From Taishania sp036758285 (GTDB lineage: Bacteria > Bacteroidota > Bacteroidia > Flavobacteriales_D > Crocinitomicaceae), in the NCBI GenBank assembly GCA_036758285.1, contig DAIOWV010000032.1, forward strand, positions 1 to 32,596: DNA of 32,596 bases, in the 5' to 3' direction. A program made the position numbers and the translations under genes. Position 1 is the stretch's first letter. The number at the start of each line of letters is the position of its first letter. Of this stretch, positions 7,678-16,354 are shown one piece after another. The notes below the pieces were generated by a model. It saw only the letters and a program-made list of their open reading frames with translations, was not told the origin of the DNA and ran no database searches.

Positions 7678-9444
7678 TTATTTACCAGAACGCTTACGAT
7701 CTGTTTCTTTTAATAAAATTTTACGCATACGTAAATTTTGCGGAGTAACCTCTACATACTCATCAGACTGAATATATTCCAAACATTCTTCTAATGAAAA
7801 TACTTTTGGAGGTGCAATTTTAACTTTATCGTCTGCTCCAGAAGAACGCATATTTGTCAAATCATTAGCTCTATTATGCTCACCTATTACTTGACCTTCA
7901 TAAATATCATCATTTGCATTAACAAAGAAAATACCACGATCTTGTAAGTTTGACAAAGAGAAAGGAATTGCATTTCCAAGCTCCATTGAAATTAATGAAC
8001 CATTTAAGCGTCCAGGAATTTCACCTTTGTATGGTTGGTATTCCAAGAAACGGTGTGCCATGATTGCCTCTCCTGCAGTTGCAGTTAACAAATAGTTTCT
8101 CAAACCGATGATACCACGAGAAGGAATTTCAAATTGAATAATCATACGATCACCTTTTGGTTCCATATTTTTCATTTCCCCTCTTCTCTTAGAAACTGCT
8201 TCAACTGCAGTACCTGAGTTAATTTCTGGAATATCGATTGTCAATTCTTCAACTGGTTCACATTTCACCCCATCAATTTCCTTGATAATTACCTGTGGTT
8301 GACCAACTTGCAATTCATAACCTTCACGACGCATTGTTTCAATCAATACAGACAAGTGCATTACACCACGTCCAAAAACAATCCATTTATCCGCTTTGTC
8401 AGTTTTCCCAACACGCATTGCTAAGTTTTTCTCTAATTCTTTCTCCAAACGCTCAGAAATATGACGAGAAGTAACAAACTTCCCTTCTTTTCCAAAGAAT
8501 GGTGAATCATTGATAGAGAACATCATGCTCATTGTTGGTTCATCAATCGAAATTGTTGGAAGTGGTTGTGGATTTTCTGCATCACAGATACAATCACCGA
8601 TTTCAAAACCTTCAATTCCTGTAACCGCACAAATATCTCCAGCTTGAACACTTTCAACTTTCACTCGATTCAATCCTTCGAACACAAACAATTCTTTCAC
8701 TCTATGTTTTTCTTGCGTACCATCACGTTTTGCCAAGATAATGTTTTGATTTGCTTTCAATTCACCTCTATTCAAACGTCCAATAGCAATACGACCAACG
8801 AAAGTTGAGTAATCCAATGAAGTAATCAACATTTGTGTATTTCCTTCTTCAATTTTCTTTGGTGGGAAAAAATCTAAAATTTTATCCAACAATGGAGCAA
8901 TTGTAGTTGTTGGTTGTTTGTAATCTTCTGACATCCAACCATTTTTTGCAGATCCATAAATTGTAGGGAAATCCAACTGTTCTTCATTTGCATCCAATTC
9001 AAACATTAAATCAAATACTTTTTCATGAACCTCTTCAGGAGTACAGTTTTCTTTATCTACTTTATTTACAACCACCAATGGCTTAATCCCCATTGACAAG
9101 GCTTTACCAAGTACAAAACGAGTTTGAGGCATTGGTCCTTCAAATGCATCAACAAGCAAACAAACACCATCAGCCATATTCAATACACGTTCAACCTCAC
9201 CACCAAAATCGGCGTGTCCGGGAGTGTCAATGATATTAATTTTGGTACCTTTATACGTCACTGAAACGTTTTTTGAAACGATTGTAATTCCACGCTCACG
9301 TTCCTGGTCGTTATTATCCATGATTAATTCACCAGTAGGTCTGTTTCTTTCGTCTAAAACCCCTCCGGCTTCAATCATTTTGTCTACTAACGTTGTTTTA
9401 CCATGGTCAACGTGTGCAATAATCGCGATGTTTCTAATTTCCAT
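7678..9444 (-). CDS. typA: Ribosome-associated translational GTPase TypA/BipA
   Basis: A 588-residue GTPase of the EF-G-like family that binds ribosomes and helps 50S assembly, particularly in the cold or under stress. The GTPase motifs are complete: AHVDHGKTT (10-18), RGITI (51-55), DTPGH (73-77), NKVD (127-130) and SAKNG (165-169). Domains II, III and V and the BipA-specific C-terminal domain follow, including the SRGIIGLRNYLLTAT segment and a C-terminus rich in basic residues. Length is normal for the family (about 600). ATG start at 9444, 21 bp after the helicase stop with no terminator between, so it is probably co-transcribed from the promoter at 11428-11458. Confidence 0.97.
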   Translation of the reverse strand: MEIRNIAIIAHVDHGKTTLVDKMIEAGGVLDERNRPTGELIMDNNDQERERGITIVSKNVSVTYKGTKINIIDTPGHADFGGEVERVLNMADGVCLLVDAFEGPMPQTRFVLGKALSMGIKPLVVVNKVDKENCTPEEVHEKVFDLMFELDANEEQLDFPTIYGSAKNGWMSEDYKQPTTTIAPLLDKILDFFPPKKIEEGNTQMLITSLDYSTFVGRIAIGRLNRGELKANQNIILAKRDGTQEKHRVKELFVFEGLNRVKVESVQAGDICAVTGIEGFEIGDCICDAENPQPLPTISIDEPTMSMMFSINDSPFFGKEGKFVTSRHISERLEKELEKNLAMRVGKTDKADKWIVFGRGVMHLSVLIETMRREGYELQVGQPQVIIKEIDGVKCEPVEELTIDIPEINSGTAVEAVSKRRGEMKNMEPKGDRMIIQFEIPSRGIIGLRNYLLTATAGEAIMAHRFLEYQPYKGEIPGRLNGSLISMELGNAIPFSLSNLQDRGIFFVNANDDIYEGQVIGEHNRANDLTNMRSSGADDKVKIAPPKVFSLEECLEYIQSDEYVEVTPQNLRMRKILLKETDRKRSGK

Positions 9445-9465
9445 ATATTATAGGTTGTCTATTTT

Positions 9466-11403
9466 TTAGTATGAATTTCTTCTTCTGTTACCACCAAAAC
9501 CTCCTGATGATTTTCTATCTCCACTTTCTTTACGAGGTCTACTACCTCCTTCAGATGATGGTCGTCTTCCTCTATCAGAATTCCTATCAGATGATCCTCT
9601 TTTAAAATCTCCTCCTCGATCAGATGAGCTTCCTCTAGCATCTCTTCTAGCTCCACCATCACCGAAACCACCAGATCTTCTTCCGTTACCGTCTCCAAAG
9701 CCTCCAGATCTTCTTCCAGAATCAGAACGACCTCCGCCGCTTCTTCCTCTTGAACCTCCGTCTCTGTTTTTAGTTATTTCAACAGAAACTTTATGACCTT
9801 CATAATCGGTACCATTTACACTACTTAAAATTTTATCAGCTAATTCGTTATCAGCTTCAAAGAAAGAGAAAGATGCTAAAATGTCAATTTTACCGATGCT
9901 ATCTGAACGCAACCCAGTTGAGTCACAAATAACACGTAACAACCCACCTGGATTTAAACCATCTCTTTTTCCAAGGCTTACAAAGAAACGAGTTTTATTT
10001 TCATCATTTCTTCTTGAGCTACGCTCTCTTCTTGAATCACCATCTCTATCATCACGGTCACCTCTATCACGATCTCTACCTGTACTTGCATTTAAATCGC
10101 CAGCACGTTCGTAATAATCGATGAAACGGTTAAACTCAGCAGAAATGAATTTTTTAACTACTTCTTCTTTTGTAAAAGAATCAAACTCTCGCATGATAAT
10201 TGGCAAGAATTCTTGAATTTCCTCTTCTTTTACTTCAGTTGAAATTACTTTATCTGCTAATTTTAATAATTGAATCTCACAAATTTCTTTTGCATTCGGT
10301 ACAGTACCTACTGTAAAAGTTGTACGGATAACACGTTCAATTTGTCTGATTTTACCCATTTCACGAGTATTAATCAACACCAAAGACTCACCTTTTTTAC
10401 CAGCACGAGCTGTACGACCTGAACGGTGTGTATAATTCTCGATATCATCTGGTAAATTGTAATTAATAACGTGTGTGATATCAGTAACGTCAATTCCACG
10501 AGCAGCCACATCAGTAGCAACTAATAATTGCACTGAACGCTCACGGAAACGCTTCATTACTGAATCACGCTGTGCTTGAGATAAATCTCCATGCAAAGGA
10601 GCTGCATTGTAACCATCTTTCTCCAGCATTTCGGCAACCATTGCAGTTTCTCTACGAGTACGGCAAAAAATCAGACCATAAATACTTGGATTGAAATCGA
10701 TTAAACGTTTTGTTGCTGCATATCTATCTTTTTCTTTTACCATGAAATAGATATGTTCAATATTTTCGTTTGTTTGGTTTTTGTGTCCGATACTTACTTC
10801 TAATGGATTCTCCATATAAGTTTTAGCAATTTCAGATACTTCTTTTGGCATTGTTGCCGAAAATAACCAAACATTTTTCGTATCAGGAGTTTTGTCAAGA
10901 ATATGATCGATATCTTCTTTGAATCCCATATTTAGCATTTCATCTGCTTCATCCAGAACCACCCAATCTACTTCTTCTAATCGAAGTGCTTTTCTGTCTG
11001 CAAGATCTACTAAACGTCCTGGAGTTGCAACAACGATTGTTGCTCCGTTTTTGATGTCCGTCATTTGACGACGAATATCAGTCCCACCGTAAACCGCTAC
11101 AACACTAATATTTACGTGTTTAGAAAAATTTTGCAAATCTTTAGCGATTTGCAAACACAATTCACGTGTTGGGCAAATCACTAACCCTTGAGGAAGCTTA
11201 CGCCCCTCTTCTACTTTACTTACTAATGGAAGACCGAACGCTGCCGTCTTTCCTGTCCCTGTTTGAGCTAAACCTACGAAATCACTATTTTCTTTCAATA
11301 AGTGAGGAATCGCTTCGGTTTGTATCGGAGTGGGTGTTTCAAACCCCATTTCTGTCAACGACTTCAACACCCCACTCTTTAGCCCGAGTTCTTCAAATGT
11401 CAT
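9466..11403 (-). CDS. DEAD-box ATP-dependent RNA helicase (DeaD/CsdA type)
   Basis: A 645-residue ATP-dependent RNA helicase. The core has the Q motif (TPTPIQTEAI), AQTGTGKT (46-53), PTREL (78-82), TPGR (127-130), DEAD (151-154), SAT (182-184), VATDVAARGID and HRSGRTAR. A DbpA-type RNA-binding domain follows at about 475-555 (FFVSLGKRDGLNPGGLLRVI). The last 90 residues are a low-complexity Arg/Gly/Ser tail containing an 11-residue tandem repeat around RRSGGFGDG. This architecture is that of DeaD/CsdA, which acts in ribosome biogenesis and mRNA remodelling in the cold. ATG start at 11403, just downstream of a strong promoter. The long overlapping frame at 9459-9698 is a by-product of the repetitive tail. 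Confidence 0.96.
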   Translation of the reverse strand: MTFEELGLKSGVLKSLTEMGFETPTPIQTEAIPHLLKENSDFVGLAQTGTGKTAAFGLPLVSKVEEGRKLPQGLVICPTRELCLQIAKDLQNFSKHVNISVVAVYGGTDIRRQMTDIKNGATIVVATPGRLVDLADRKALRLEEVDWVVLDEADEMLNMGFKEDIDHILDKTPDTKNVWLFSATMPKEVSEIAKTYMENPLEVSIGHKNQTNENIEHIYFMVKEKDRYAATKRLIDFNPSIYGLIFCRTRRETAMVAEMLEKDGYNAAPLHGDLSQAQRDSVMKRFRERSVQLLVATDVAARGIDVTDITHVINYNLPDDIENYTHRSGRTARAGKKGESLVLINTREMGKIRQIERVIRTTFTVGTVPNAKEICEIQLLKLADKVISTEVKEEEIQEFLPIIMREFDSFTKEEVVKKFISAEFNRFIDYYERAGDLNASTGRDRDRGDRDDRDGDSRRERSSRRNDENKTRFFVSLGKRDGLNPGGLLRVICDSTGLRSDSIGKIDILASFSFFEADNELADKILSSVNGTDYEGHKVSVEITKNRDGGSRGRSGGGRSDSGRRSGGFGDGNGRRSGGFGDGGARRDARGSSSDRGGDFKRGSSDRNSDRGRRPSSEGGSRPRKESGDRKSSGGFGGNRRRNSY

Positions 11404-11427
11404 CTAATATATTATAAAAATTGGGTG

Positions 11428-11458
11428 CAAAGGTACGTAGAAATTCTCTTTGTACAAT
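11428..11458 (-). promoter_or_regulatory. Bacteroidota sigma-A type promoter for helicase-typA
   Basis: On the minus strand: ATTG (11455-11458), a 19-bp spacer, then TACCTTTG (11428-11435), a perfect fit to the TAnnTTTG -7 element. The 5' leader is short, about 15-20 bases before the ATG at 11403. Confidence 0.8.
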
Positions 11459-11745
11459 ATTTTATTTGCAATAAATAACAATATGATAAGATACAACACA
11501 TTAATTACGCAATAAATACATAAGTTGCTTAACCTTAAATTAATGTTAACTTGATTGAATATTTACTAAAATATCAATTGATAAGAACTTAAACAATACT
11601 ATTGGGCGGTTTACATTATAAAATAGAAGCTTTTAGTTTCAAAATTATCAATAAAACAAAATTAACAATTTAAAACGCTTCAAATTTTGATTAAAACATT
11701 TACTAAACAGACACTATTATCCTGATCTAGTATTAAAAAAAAGAG

Positions 11746-11753
11746 TACATTTG
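11746..11753 (+). promoter_or_regulatory. Probable -7 element for the T9SS cargo gene
   Basis: TACATTTG matches the TAnnTTTG consensus and sits 18 bp before the ATG at 11772. No good TTTG is found at -33 (the nearest candidate is CCTG), so the call rests on the -7 box alone. Confidence 0.5.
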
Positions 11754-11771
11754 CCCAATAAAATTAAATCA

Positions 11772-12836
11772 ATGAACAACAAACTAATCATTTCAACTTT
11801 TTTACTCTGCAATCAATTGCTTTTTTCTCAGAATACTGATGATACTTTATTTGGTATGGTAAATCAAAAAATAGTAAAAGTAAATCAAAACACTGGCCTA
11901 ACTGTTGATTATGTTACAATAACTAATTTTCCATCAACAGCACCAAGCAGATTAACATGGAAAGAATCTGAACAATGTTATTACACATTAGGACATATTG
12001 GAAGTGCGGTTAAAACTATTGGTAAAATAAATTCATCTGGTCTATATTCCAATCTTGGACAAATATCCATTCCAGGGTATACAGTTTCAGTAATTGAGGG
12101 GATAGCAATTAACCCAATTGACAATCAACTATATGCTTGTGTTAGTCTAAATGGATCTGATCCTTGGTCGGAATCATTCATCCGTATTAATACAGAAACA
12201 ATGATAGGAGAAAAAATTGGAGAATTTAATCATACAGCTATTACTAATAACTCAGAGGCAGAAGCTGATGTTATCGCATTTGATGAACAAGGTAATCTCT
12301 ATTACTTTGATGCAGATCCTCCTGGAGCAAACCGAATTAGAATATTCCAACAAGAATTGACTTTTACTCAGCCAGCTGTGTTAAAAGGTTCTGCTTCCTA
12401 TGTACCAATTTTTGACATGACAATAAAAGGTGAAAATGTTTATTTCGGAACTAGTCAAAATTTAAGAAGTTTTAATCTTTCTACAAATTCCTTTTCAACA
12501 ATTGGAAATATGACCCCTTCTTCACTTTTTTCTGGACAAGACTTTAGGGGATTAACTTGGAAAAAATCAAACGATTTGGGGATTGAAAAAATAAAGGAAG
12601 AGGTACAATTCATCTATCCGAATCCAGCCTCCAATATGATCAATATTAAATTCGATACTCCTCAGGAATATGATGTAACAATTTACGATATATATGGAAA
12701 AGTAGTTCATAGAAATCCACACTCAATTGCAAATAATAAAATTGATACAAGAAATTGGGATAACGGAACTTATATTGTTACGACAGTAACAAATGACAAT
12801 TTAATTAAAACTCAAAAATTAATTATCAATCATTAA
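11772..12836 (+). CDS. Secreted protein with T9SS type A C-terminal sorting domain
   Basis: A 354-residue exported protein. The ATG at 11772 is chosen over an upstream TTG at 11751 because it starts a clean signal peptide (MNNKLIISTFLLCNQLLFSQ) and because the TTG lies inside the -7 promoter box. The body resembles a beta-propeller or repeat fold (SVIEGIAINPIDNQLYACVS, ADVIAFDEQGNLYYF). The last 75 residues form a type A sorting domain: YPNPASNMINIKF, VTIYDIYGKVV, then DNGTYIVTTVT and a final KLIINH. Such domains direct export through the type IX secretion system and are removed at the cell surface. No catalytic motif is recognised. Confidence 0.88.
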   Translation: MNNKLIISTFLLCNQLLFSQNTDDTLFGMVNQKIVKVNQNTGLTVDYVTITNFPSTAPSRLTWKESEQCYYTLGHIGSAVKTIGKINSSGLYSNLGQISIPGYTVSVIEGIAINPIDNQLYACVSLNGSDPWSESFIRINTETMIGEKIGEFNHTAITNNSEAEADVIAFDEQGNLYYFDADPPGANRIRIFQQELTFTQPAVLKGSASYVPIFDMTIKGENVYFGTSQNLRSFNLSTNSFSTIGNMTPSSLFSGQDFRGLTWKKSNDLGIEKIKEEVQFIYPNPASNMINIKFDTPQEYDVTIYDIYGKVVHRNPHSIANNKIDTRNWDNGTYIVTTVTNDNLIKTQKLIINH

Positions 12837-12876
12837 TTTCTTTTTCATTTTATAGTAAAAAATATTATTGACATCT

Positions 12877-12928
12877 TAAAGTTGTAACTAGTTAGTAAAT
12901 ATTCTGGTTATTTATAGTTACAACTTTA
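12877..12928. repeat. 14-bp perfect inverted repeat between convergent genes
   Basis: The arms 12877-12890 and 12915-12928 are perfectly complementary around a 24-base AT-rich loop. It lies between the convergent T9SS cargo gene and the YdeI-family gene. The loop is long and no T-run follows on either strand, so it is an unusual terminator at best. It could also be a protein-binding palindrome. Confidence 0.75.
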
Positions 12929-13042
12929 GAATGTTCTTAGTAAAGAATTGACTTTTAATAACTTAACAATTTAGAATCTATAAGTTAGGTATTTTCCAAA
13001 TTGAATGCCCCTGATTCGTCAAAGAATTATCTGTAAAAAAGC

Positions 13043-13609
13043 TTAAACAATTGATTTTTTCTCAGCTGCTGCTTCTGCAATTTTCTTGATTCGCGTTTCT
13101 CTGGTTTCTTGTTTTTTAGCTGAAACAAGTAGATAAAGTATCATTTTTTTCTTTGATTTACTAAGGGAATGATAAAACTCTTCTGCTCCTTCATAGGCTT
13201 GAAATTCTTTTTGTAAATCTTTGGGTAAAATTAATTCTTCTACTTCATCTAATATGGTCCAAGAACCATTTTGTTTAGCGATTTCAATACATTTCAATCC
13301 TGCAGGATGCATTAATCCTTGCTCAATCAATCGTTCTATTTTATCCTTGTTGATTTTTGACCAAGTACTCTTAGCTTTTCGTTTACTAAAAAACTGATGA
13401 GATGTATCTGTATCAATTTTTATTTTTTTGCTATCAATCCAGCCAAAACACAATGCTTCAGTGACGGAGTCACTCCATGAAATTGATGGCTTTTTTGAAG
13501 CTTTGGAATGAAAAACTACCCAAACAGATTCACTTAATTGGTGATTTTTCTCCAACCAATCTCTCCATTCTTTTGTCGTTTTGGGATGAAAAACTTCAAC
13601 TTCACTCAT
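13043..13609 (-). CDS. YdeI/OmdA-family protein
   Basis: A 188-residue cytoplasmic protein of the YdeI/OmpD-associated (OmdA) family. Signatures are SVTEALCFGWIDSK at about 48-61, FFSKRKAKSTWSKIN, and IERLIEQGLMHPAG followed by AKQNGSW. The C-terminal third is a lysine-rich helix typical of the family. Members are linked to resistance to peptides and bacteriocins in a few species, but the molecular role is unknown. ATG at 13609 is preferred to a TTG at 13627: it fits the family N-terminus and avoids running into the upstream DUF3137 gene, leaving a 2-bp gap. It is therefore the last gene of the LemA-DUF3137 operon. Confidence 0.85.
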   Translation of the reverse strand: MSEVEVFHPKTTKEWRDWLEKNHQLSESVWVVFHSKASKKPSISWSDSVTEALCFGWIDSKKIKIDTDTSHQFFSKRKAKSTWSKINKDKIERLIEQGLMHPAGLKCIEIAKQNGSWTILDEVEELILPKDLQKEFQAYEGAEEFYHSLSKSKKKMILYLLVSAKKQETRETRIKKIAEAAAEKKSIV

Positions 13610-13611
13610 AA

Positions 13612-14598
13612 TTATTCTCTTGTCCAAATACGTGTGTTTAGATTCAAATCTTCAACAATCTGTGACATCGAACTTATTAATTCCCACCAAATTCGATATT
13701 CCTGTTCATTCAGCAATGAACGAAAAACAGTTGGTTCAAAGAGATTTTCGTACTTACTAACAGCTATGTACAAATGGTTGTTTCGAAATGAAAAGGCAAC
13801 ATTGGTGTTTAATTTTTCTTTGATATTGACCATTCTTTCCATAATAGAAGGTGTCAGTATATACCTACTTTCTTGTTCGTTTGAACTATAAACAGCAAAG
13901 TATTTTTCAAATTCAGGGTTCTCCATTTTGATTAATTCCCCACTTCTACTGGCATTCATCTTTTGGAATTTACGTCCAAATTTCCCAAACATCCTTTCCA
14001 TTGTATCCACATCGACATATGTTTCCCCTGAAAAGTTCTTGTGAAAATCGCTTGTGAAAAAGATGCCTCTGAATATAGTGTGCCACGATTCCTTTCTACG
14101 ACCTTTACTGTCTGTTGAAACAGTTTTATATTCAGTAAAAACTTCTCCAAAAGCAAAAGTTGTCAAATCAAATTGACCTCTAAAAGTGTCTTCAGCCTTT
14201 GCCCTGTCATATCCTCTAACAAACATACCACTTGCAGAATATTCATTCAACAGTCCTTGAGTTGGGAAATAACTGATACGATTATCAATTTTTTCTGTAA
14301 TTAATGGAACGATTGTTTGTTTAAAATAGGTGTGCATTTTTTTGTAAATCTGGTTATATTTTATAACCATAAGAATAACTCCAACTAAAAACAATAAACC
14401 TGCCAGAATATAACATATTGTTGCAAAGGAAGTATCTTTTAAAAAAAACATTGCTAATACAATTAACGCTATAATTCCAAAAAGAACGAGATTGAATGTA
14501 ACCCAAAACTTTTTCACGTATTTCACACGTTCCAATTCCATTTCTTTTAATTCACCATTGAAAAGTCCTTCTCTAATAACCGAAAAATCTTTTACCAT
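13612..14598 (-). CDS. DUF3137 membrane protein
   Basis: A 328-residue protein of the DUF3137 family. Two adjacent hydrophobic segments (about residues 31-53 and 57-78) form a hairpin in the membrane, and the remaining 250 residues are a soluble domain. Recognisable family features are ISYFPTQGLLNEY and the region ending FGRKFQKMNASRSGEL, and the C-terminal SMSQIVEDLNLNTRIW. DUF3137 genes are commonly paired with lemA, as here, and the pair probably acts at the cell envelope. ATG start at 14598 is chosen over the GTG one codon upstream; either lies next to the LemA stop (14602). Function is unknown. Confidence 0.85.
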   Translation of the reverse strand: MVKDFSVIREGLFNGELKEMELERVKYVKKFWVTFNLVLFGIIALIVLAMFFLKDTSFATICYILAGLLFLVGVILMVIKYNQIYKKMHTYFKQTIVPLITEKIDNRISYFPTQGLLNEYSASGMFVRGYDRAKAEDTFRGQFDLTTFAFGEVFTEYKTVSTDSKGRRKESWHTIFRGIFFTSDFHKNFSGETYVDVDTMERMFGKFGRKFQKMNASRSGELIKMENPEFEKYFAVYSSNEQESRYILTPSIMERMVNIKEKLNTNVAFSFRNNHLYIAVSKYENLFEPTVFRSLLNEQEYRIWWELISSMSQIVEDLNLNTRIWTRE

Positions 14599-14601
14599 CA
14601 C

Positions 14602-15126
14602 TTAATCGTTAAAAACTAAATAATCTTTTTTATACATTTTATTGCTATTTGCCACAATCGAAGATGGGAACTGCATCACAGCATCATTGTATTCCTGAAT
14701 AGAAACATTGTAGGTTCTTCTAGATGCTGCTAATTGTTCTTCCATTTCACTAATATTACGTTGTAACAATAAAAATTGTTCGTTAGCTTTTAGATCTGGA
14801 TAAGCTTCAGCAACTATGTTGAATTGTTGAAATTGCTCTTTAAATTGGTGATTTAATTTCGCTAAACTTTCAGTATCTCTTGGTTGGGAGCGTAATTCTG
14901 TCAATTTTTCAAGTAAAGTTTTCTCATGCTCCATGTATCCTTTTGCTATAGAAATTAATTGAGGAATTAAATCAAAACGCTGTTTTAGCATAACATCGAT
15001 TAATGAAAATGCATTTTCTACCTGATTTTGTTTAGCAATCAATCCATTTTTAATGCTAATCCAAATAATTAATACCAATACTATAATACTAGATAAAATA
15101 ATTGCAATTATTGTTATTTCATTCAT
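14602..15126 (-). CDS. lemA: LemA family protein
   Basis: A 174-residue LemA family protein with one N-terminal transmembrane helix (about 5-24) and a long helical cytoplasmic or periplasmic domain. Family motifs are NQVENAFSLIDVMLKQRFDLIPQL, the YMEHEKTLLEKLTELR helix, and YPDLKANEQFLLLQ. The C-terminus keeps YNDAVMQFPSSIVA. LemA proteins have no settled biochemical role. The start at 15126 is supported by a real Shine-Dalgarno sequence (listed separately), unusual in this window; the longer TTG-initiated reading at 15147 is unlikely. First gene of a three-gene operon with DUF3137 and the YdeI-family gene. Confidence 0.92.
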   Translation of the reverse strand: MNEITIIAIILSSIIVLVLIIWISIKNGLIAKQNQVENAFSLIDVMLKQRFDLIPQLISIAKGYMEHEKTLLEKLTELRSQPRDTESLAKLNHQFKEQFQQFNIVAEAYPDLKANEQFLLLQRNISEMEEQLAASRRTYNVSIQEYNDAVMQFPSSIVANSNKMYKKDYLVFND

Positions 15127-15134
15127 ATGATTTT

Positions 15135-15139
15135 CTCCT
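15135..15139 (-). promoter_or_regulatory. Shine-Dalgarno AGGAG before lemA
   Basis: AGGAG on the minus strand, 8 bases before the ATG at 15126. Most genes here lack such a site, so it decides the LemA start. Confidence 0.7.
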
Positions 15140-15272
15140 AACTTCAAATAAAATGGAAAGTTACTCTTTTAAACTAAAAAAGAATATCTCAGATGTCGAT
15201 TATTTTTACATTTTTATGGTCTGAATTTCCTCAATTTATAAAATCAAAATAAGATTCTAATTTATTTTAAAC

Positions 15273-16304
15273 TTAGATTTTACCTGATTTAACTTGTAAA
15301 TAACTAAATCGTATCAAGCAAACTAATTCGGTAAATTTTAGAGTAAAAAAATATTTAACTAAGAGTTTAAAAAAACTGATTGGTTTAAAAAATTTCTTTA
15401 TTTTTTTTCTTTTTTTATAGCCTAGTGCATAATTGAATTTAGCCATTTCATTCATCTCAATAATAAAGTTTTCAAGTCGTTTTTTAGATGTAAATTTTGA
15501 TTTCACTAACATTCGTTGAGTGTACACCTGTTGATCCAAAGGAGGTAGTTTCATAAAGTCACCATACAAAAACTTAAGATAATCATTTGAATTAGGACAT
15601 GAAAATGTTAATCCTTCAAATATTGTTGTTTTTAGAGGAAACACCATGTTTGAATCAAAATTACCACGAACTCTCTTCACAAGAATATCTTCAAAAATAT
15701 AGCCAACTTTAAAATCTTGAATACCTTGTTCATCAATTAATTGCTTTTGCTTATTGATAAAACCATAATAATCATTTATAAGCTGTTTTTTTCTATTCGA
15801 ATAAGAAGGATTTAGTGGATAATATAAATCATAATGTTCTTTGGTTATCCATTTCTCATCTTTACAATAACCATATGTATAAAGCTGTAATAATTGTGTA
15901 AAACTTTTATCAATTACTAGATTCTCTCCCGAATTTACAATATATTTCATTGGAGAAATATCCATTCTAATCGGAAATGCTCCATCTTTTAAATACTCAG
16001 CATGTCCATAATATTCACTAATGTTAAAATGATTTTTATTAAAATAATAGAGAAGTCTTTTATCATTTGTATCACAAAAACGTTGAATATTTTCAAATAA
16101 CTTAGGCATATCAGATAAATGCACACAAACATCTAAATCATCATCCCATGGGATAAACCCTCCATGACGAACTGCTCCTATAAATGTTCCCCCATCGATC
16201 CAATAAGGGACATTTACTTCTTTGCAAAGAATATCAAATTCGGTAAGTAAAATTAATAGTCTATCTTGAAAAATTTTAACATTTTCACTATTATTATCCA
16301 TCAT
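15273..16304 (-). CDS. LicD-family phosphotransferase
   Basis: A 343-residue protein of the LicD family, whose members transfer a phosphorylated group (best known: phosphocholine from CDP-choline) onto a surface glycan. The nucleotidyltransferase-like active site is complete at about 36-58: IDGGTFIGAVRHGG, then IPWDDDLD with the metal-binding acids. The central region has family-type aromatic residues, and the C-terminus is strongly basic (KKRKKIKKFFK) with a hydrophobic patch, suggesting membrane contact. ATG at 16304 or the next codon. Last gene of the cluster 19363-15273, 50 bp after DUF711. By context the donor would be a nucleotide-activated phospho-amino acid, which is inference. Confidence 0.85.
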   Translation of the reverse strand: MMDNNSENVKIFQDRLLILLTEFDILCKEVNVPYWIDGGTFIGAVRHGGFIPWDDDLDVCVHLSDMPKLFENIQRFCDTNDKRLLYYFNKNHFNISEYYGHAEYLKDGAFPIRMDISPMKYIVNSGENLVIDKSFTQLLQLYTYGYCKDEKWITKEHYDLYYPLNPSYSNRKKQLINDYYGFINKQKQLIDEQGIQDFKVGYIFEDILVKRVRGNFDSNMVFPLKTTIFEGLTFSCPNSNDYLKFLYGDFMKLPPLDQQVYTQRMLVKSKFTSKKRLENFIIEMNEMAKFNYALGYKKRKKIKKFFKPISFFKLLVKYFFTLKFTELVCLIRFSYLQVKSGKI

Positions 16305-16354
16305 TTTTTATTTACAATTTACTAATATTCTTTAACTAAAGTTCAACAATTAAA

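Larger units (their letters stand above)
11404..11771. other. Divergent intergenic region, 368 bp
   Basis: Very AT-rich region between the start codons of the helicase (minus) and the secreted protein (plus). It holds one promoter at each end (listed separately). The middle (about 11460-11740) shows no open reading frame, no clear inverted repeat and no RNA gene that I can recognise. Confidence 0.7.

Noticed and set aside
9459..9698. 79-codon minus-strand frame rich in Glu and Val inside the helicase gene
   Set aside because: It is an alternative frame of the repetitive Arg/Gly-coding tail; low complexity explains why it stays open.
13538..13891. 117-codon plus-strand frame
   Set aside because: It lies opposite the 5' part of the YdeI-family gene and the 3' part of the DUF3137 gene, both of which have clear family matches.
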